Positions 13,901-14,240 of a stretch of 14,240 bases of DNA are shown here, piece by piece. The notes beneath the pieces were generated by a model that saw nothing but the letters and a program-made list of their open reading frames with translations, did not search any database and was not told where the DNA came from. This DNA is from an uncultured Holophagaceae bacterium. GTDB taxonomy: Bacteria > Acidobacteriota > Holophagae > Holophagales > Holophagaceae. Location: the NCBI GenBank assembly GCA_903927605.1, contig CAIYNT010000173.1, positions 1-14,240 on the forward strand, given 5' to 3'. A program made the translations under genes and the position numbers. Position 1 is the first letter of the stretch; each line of letters opens with the position of its first letter.

Positions 13901-14240
13901 ATGGCCACCCAGGGGCGTCACCTGTTCACATCCGAGAGTGTCACCGAGGGGCACCCCGACAAGATGGCGGACCAGATCTCCGACACGGTCCTGGATGCGG
14001 CCCTGAAGGATGATCCCCGCAGTCGCGTGGCCTGCGAAACGCTGCTTACCACGGGTCTGGTGCTGGTGGCGGGCGAGATCACCACTGAGACCTACATTCC
14101 CGTCGCCGCGCTGGTGCGCGACGTGGTGAAGGACATCGGCTACGACCACCACATCAAGGGCTTCGACTACGCCACCTGCGCCGTGATGGTGACCATCGAT
14201 CAGCAGAGCCCCGACATCGCCATGGGCGTGGACACGGGCG
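13901..14240 (+). CDS. metK: S-adenosylmethionine synthetase (MetK), N-terminal part, cut by the window edge
   Basis: The first 113 codons of methionine adenosyltransferase, which makes SAM from methionine and ATP in the cytosol. The start [21 protein letters not shown] carries the family's ATP-binding GHPDK motif, followed by [22 protein letters not shown] and [19 protein letters not shown], all standard N-terminal domain features. The ATG at 13901 has GGAG (13891-13894) six bases upstream and gives the expected N-terminus. About 270-290 more residues should lie to the right of the window. It is transcribed divergently from the coiled-coil lipoprotein gene. No frameshift or missing residue was seen in the visible part. 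Confidence 0.95.
   Translation, partial: MATQGRHLFTSESVTEGHPDKMADQISDTVLDAALKDDPRSRVACETLLTTGLVLVAGEITTETYIPVAALVRDVVKDIGYDHHIKGFDYATCAVMVTIDQQSPDIAMGVDTG

Noticed and set aside
1..14240. Mobile elements, CRISPR arrays, prophage genes or attachment sites, including tRNA-linked islands
   Set aside because: No transposase, integrase, regularly spaced repeats or duplicated tRNA ends were seen; the tRNAs are followed by housekeeping purA.

Overview
The window is GC-rich chromosomal DNA from a Gram-negative bacterium: it encodes an outer-membrane assembly factor (BamA), a periplasmic chaperone (Skp/OmpH) and two lipoproteins. The unfoldase is the ClpC type (UVR linker, short middle domain) rather than ClpA. 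That mix, with the gene order, fits lineages such as Acidobacteriota (Holophaga/Geothrix-like), but this is an impression of style and was not checked by a search. Nearly all the sequence is coding. No insertion sequence, CRISPR array or phage gene was seen, and no gene-free stretch reaches 300 bases.

Layout. Positions 1-132 hold two minus-strand tRNAs, tRNA-Lys(TTT) followed by tRNA-Glu(TTC); the second is cut by the window edge. Then come purA (237-1553, minus) and, divergently, clpC (1711-4185, plus, GTG start). The purA-clpC gap carries two back-to-back promoters of nearly the same design. clpC overlaps bamA by 4 bases (ATGA). It is followed by skp/ompH, a Spinster-type MFS transporter and, one base later, a PlsC-superfamily acyltransferase with an H-x5-D active-site box. 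These five genes look like one rightward operon, ending at a strong hairpin (9912-9935) between convergent genes.

On the minus strand follow a large lipoprotein with a lipase-type alpha/beta hydrolase domain (9956-12448, resembling the Vibrio VolA / 'bacterial virulence factor lipase' family) and a coiled-coil lipoprotein of unknown function (12586-13719), separated by a strong hairpin terminator. metK starts divergently at 13901 and runs off the window; its short leader holds a bulged hairpin and a duplicated Shine-Dalgarno-like segment.

How the genes may work together. clpC, bamA and skp link cytosolic protein quality control with outer-membrane protein assembly. The next two genes resemble in logic the E. 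coli LplT-Aas pair (an MFS lysophospholipid flippase plus an acyltransferase): Spinster proteins are known lysolipid transporters, and the acyltransferase could re-acylate the imported lysolipid. The VolA-like surface lipase next door could supply such substrates. The most interesting hypothesis here is therefore an envelope-lipid repair or scavenging module attached to the BamA-Skp assembly operon. This is inference from family resemblance and gene order only.
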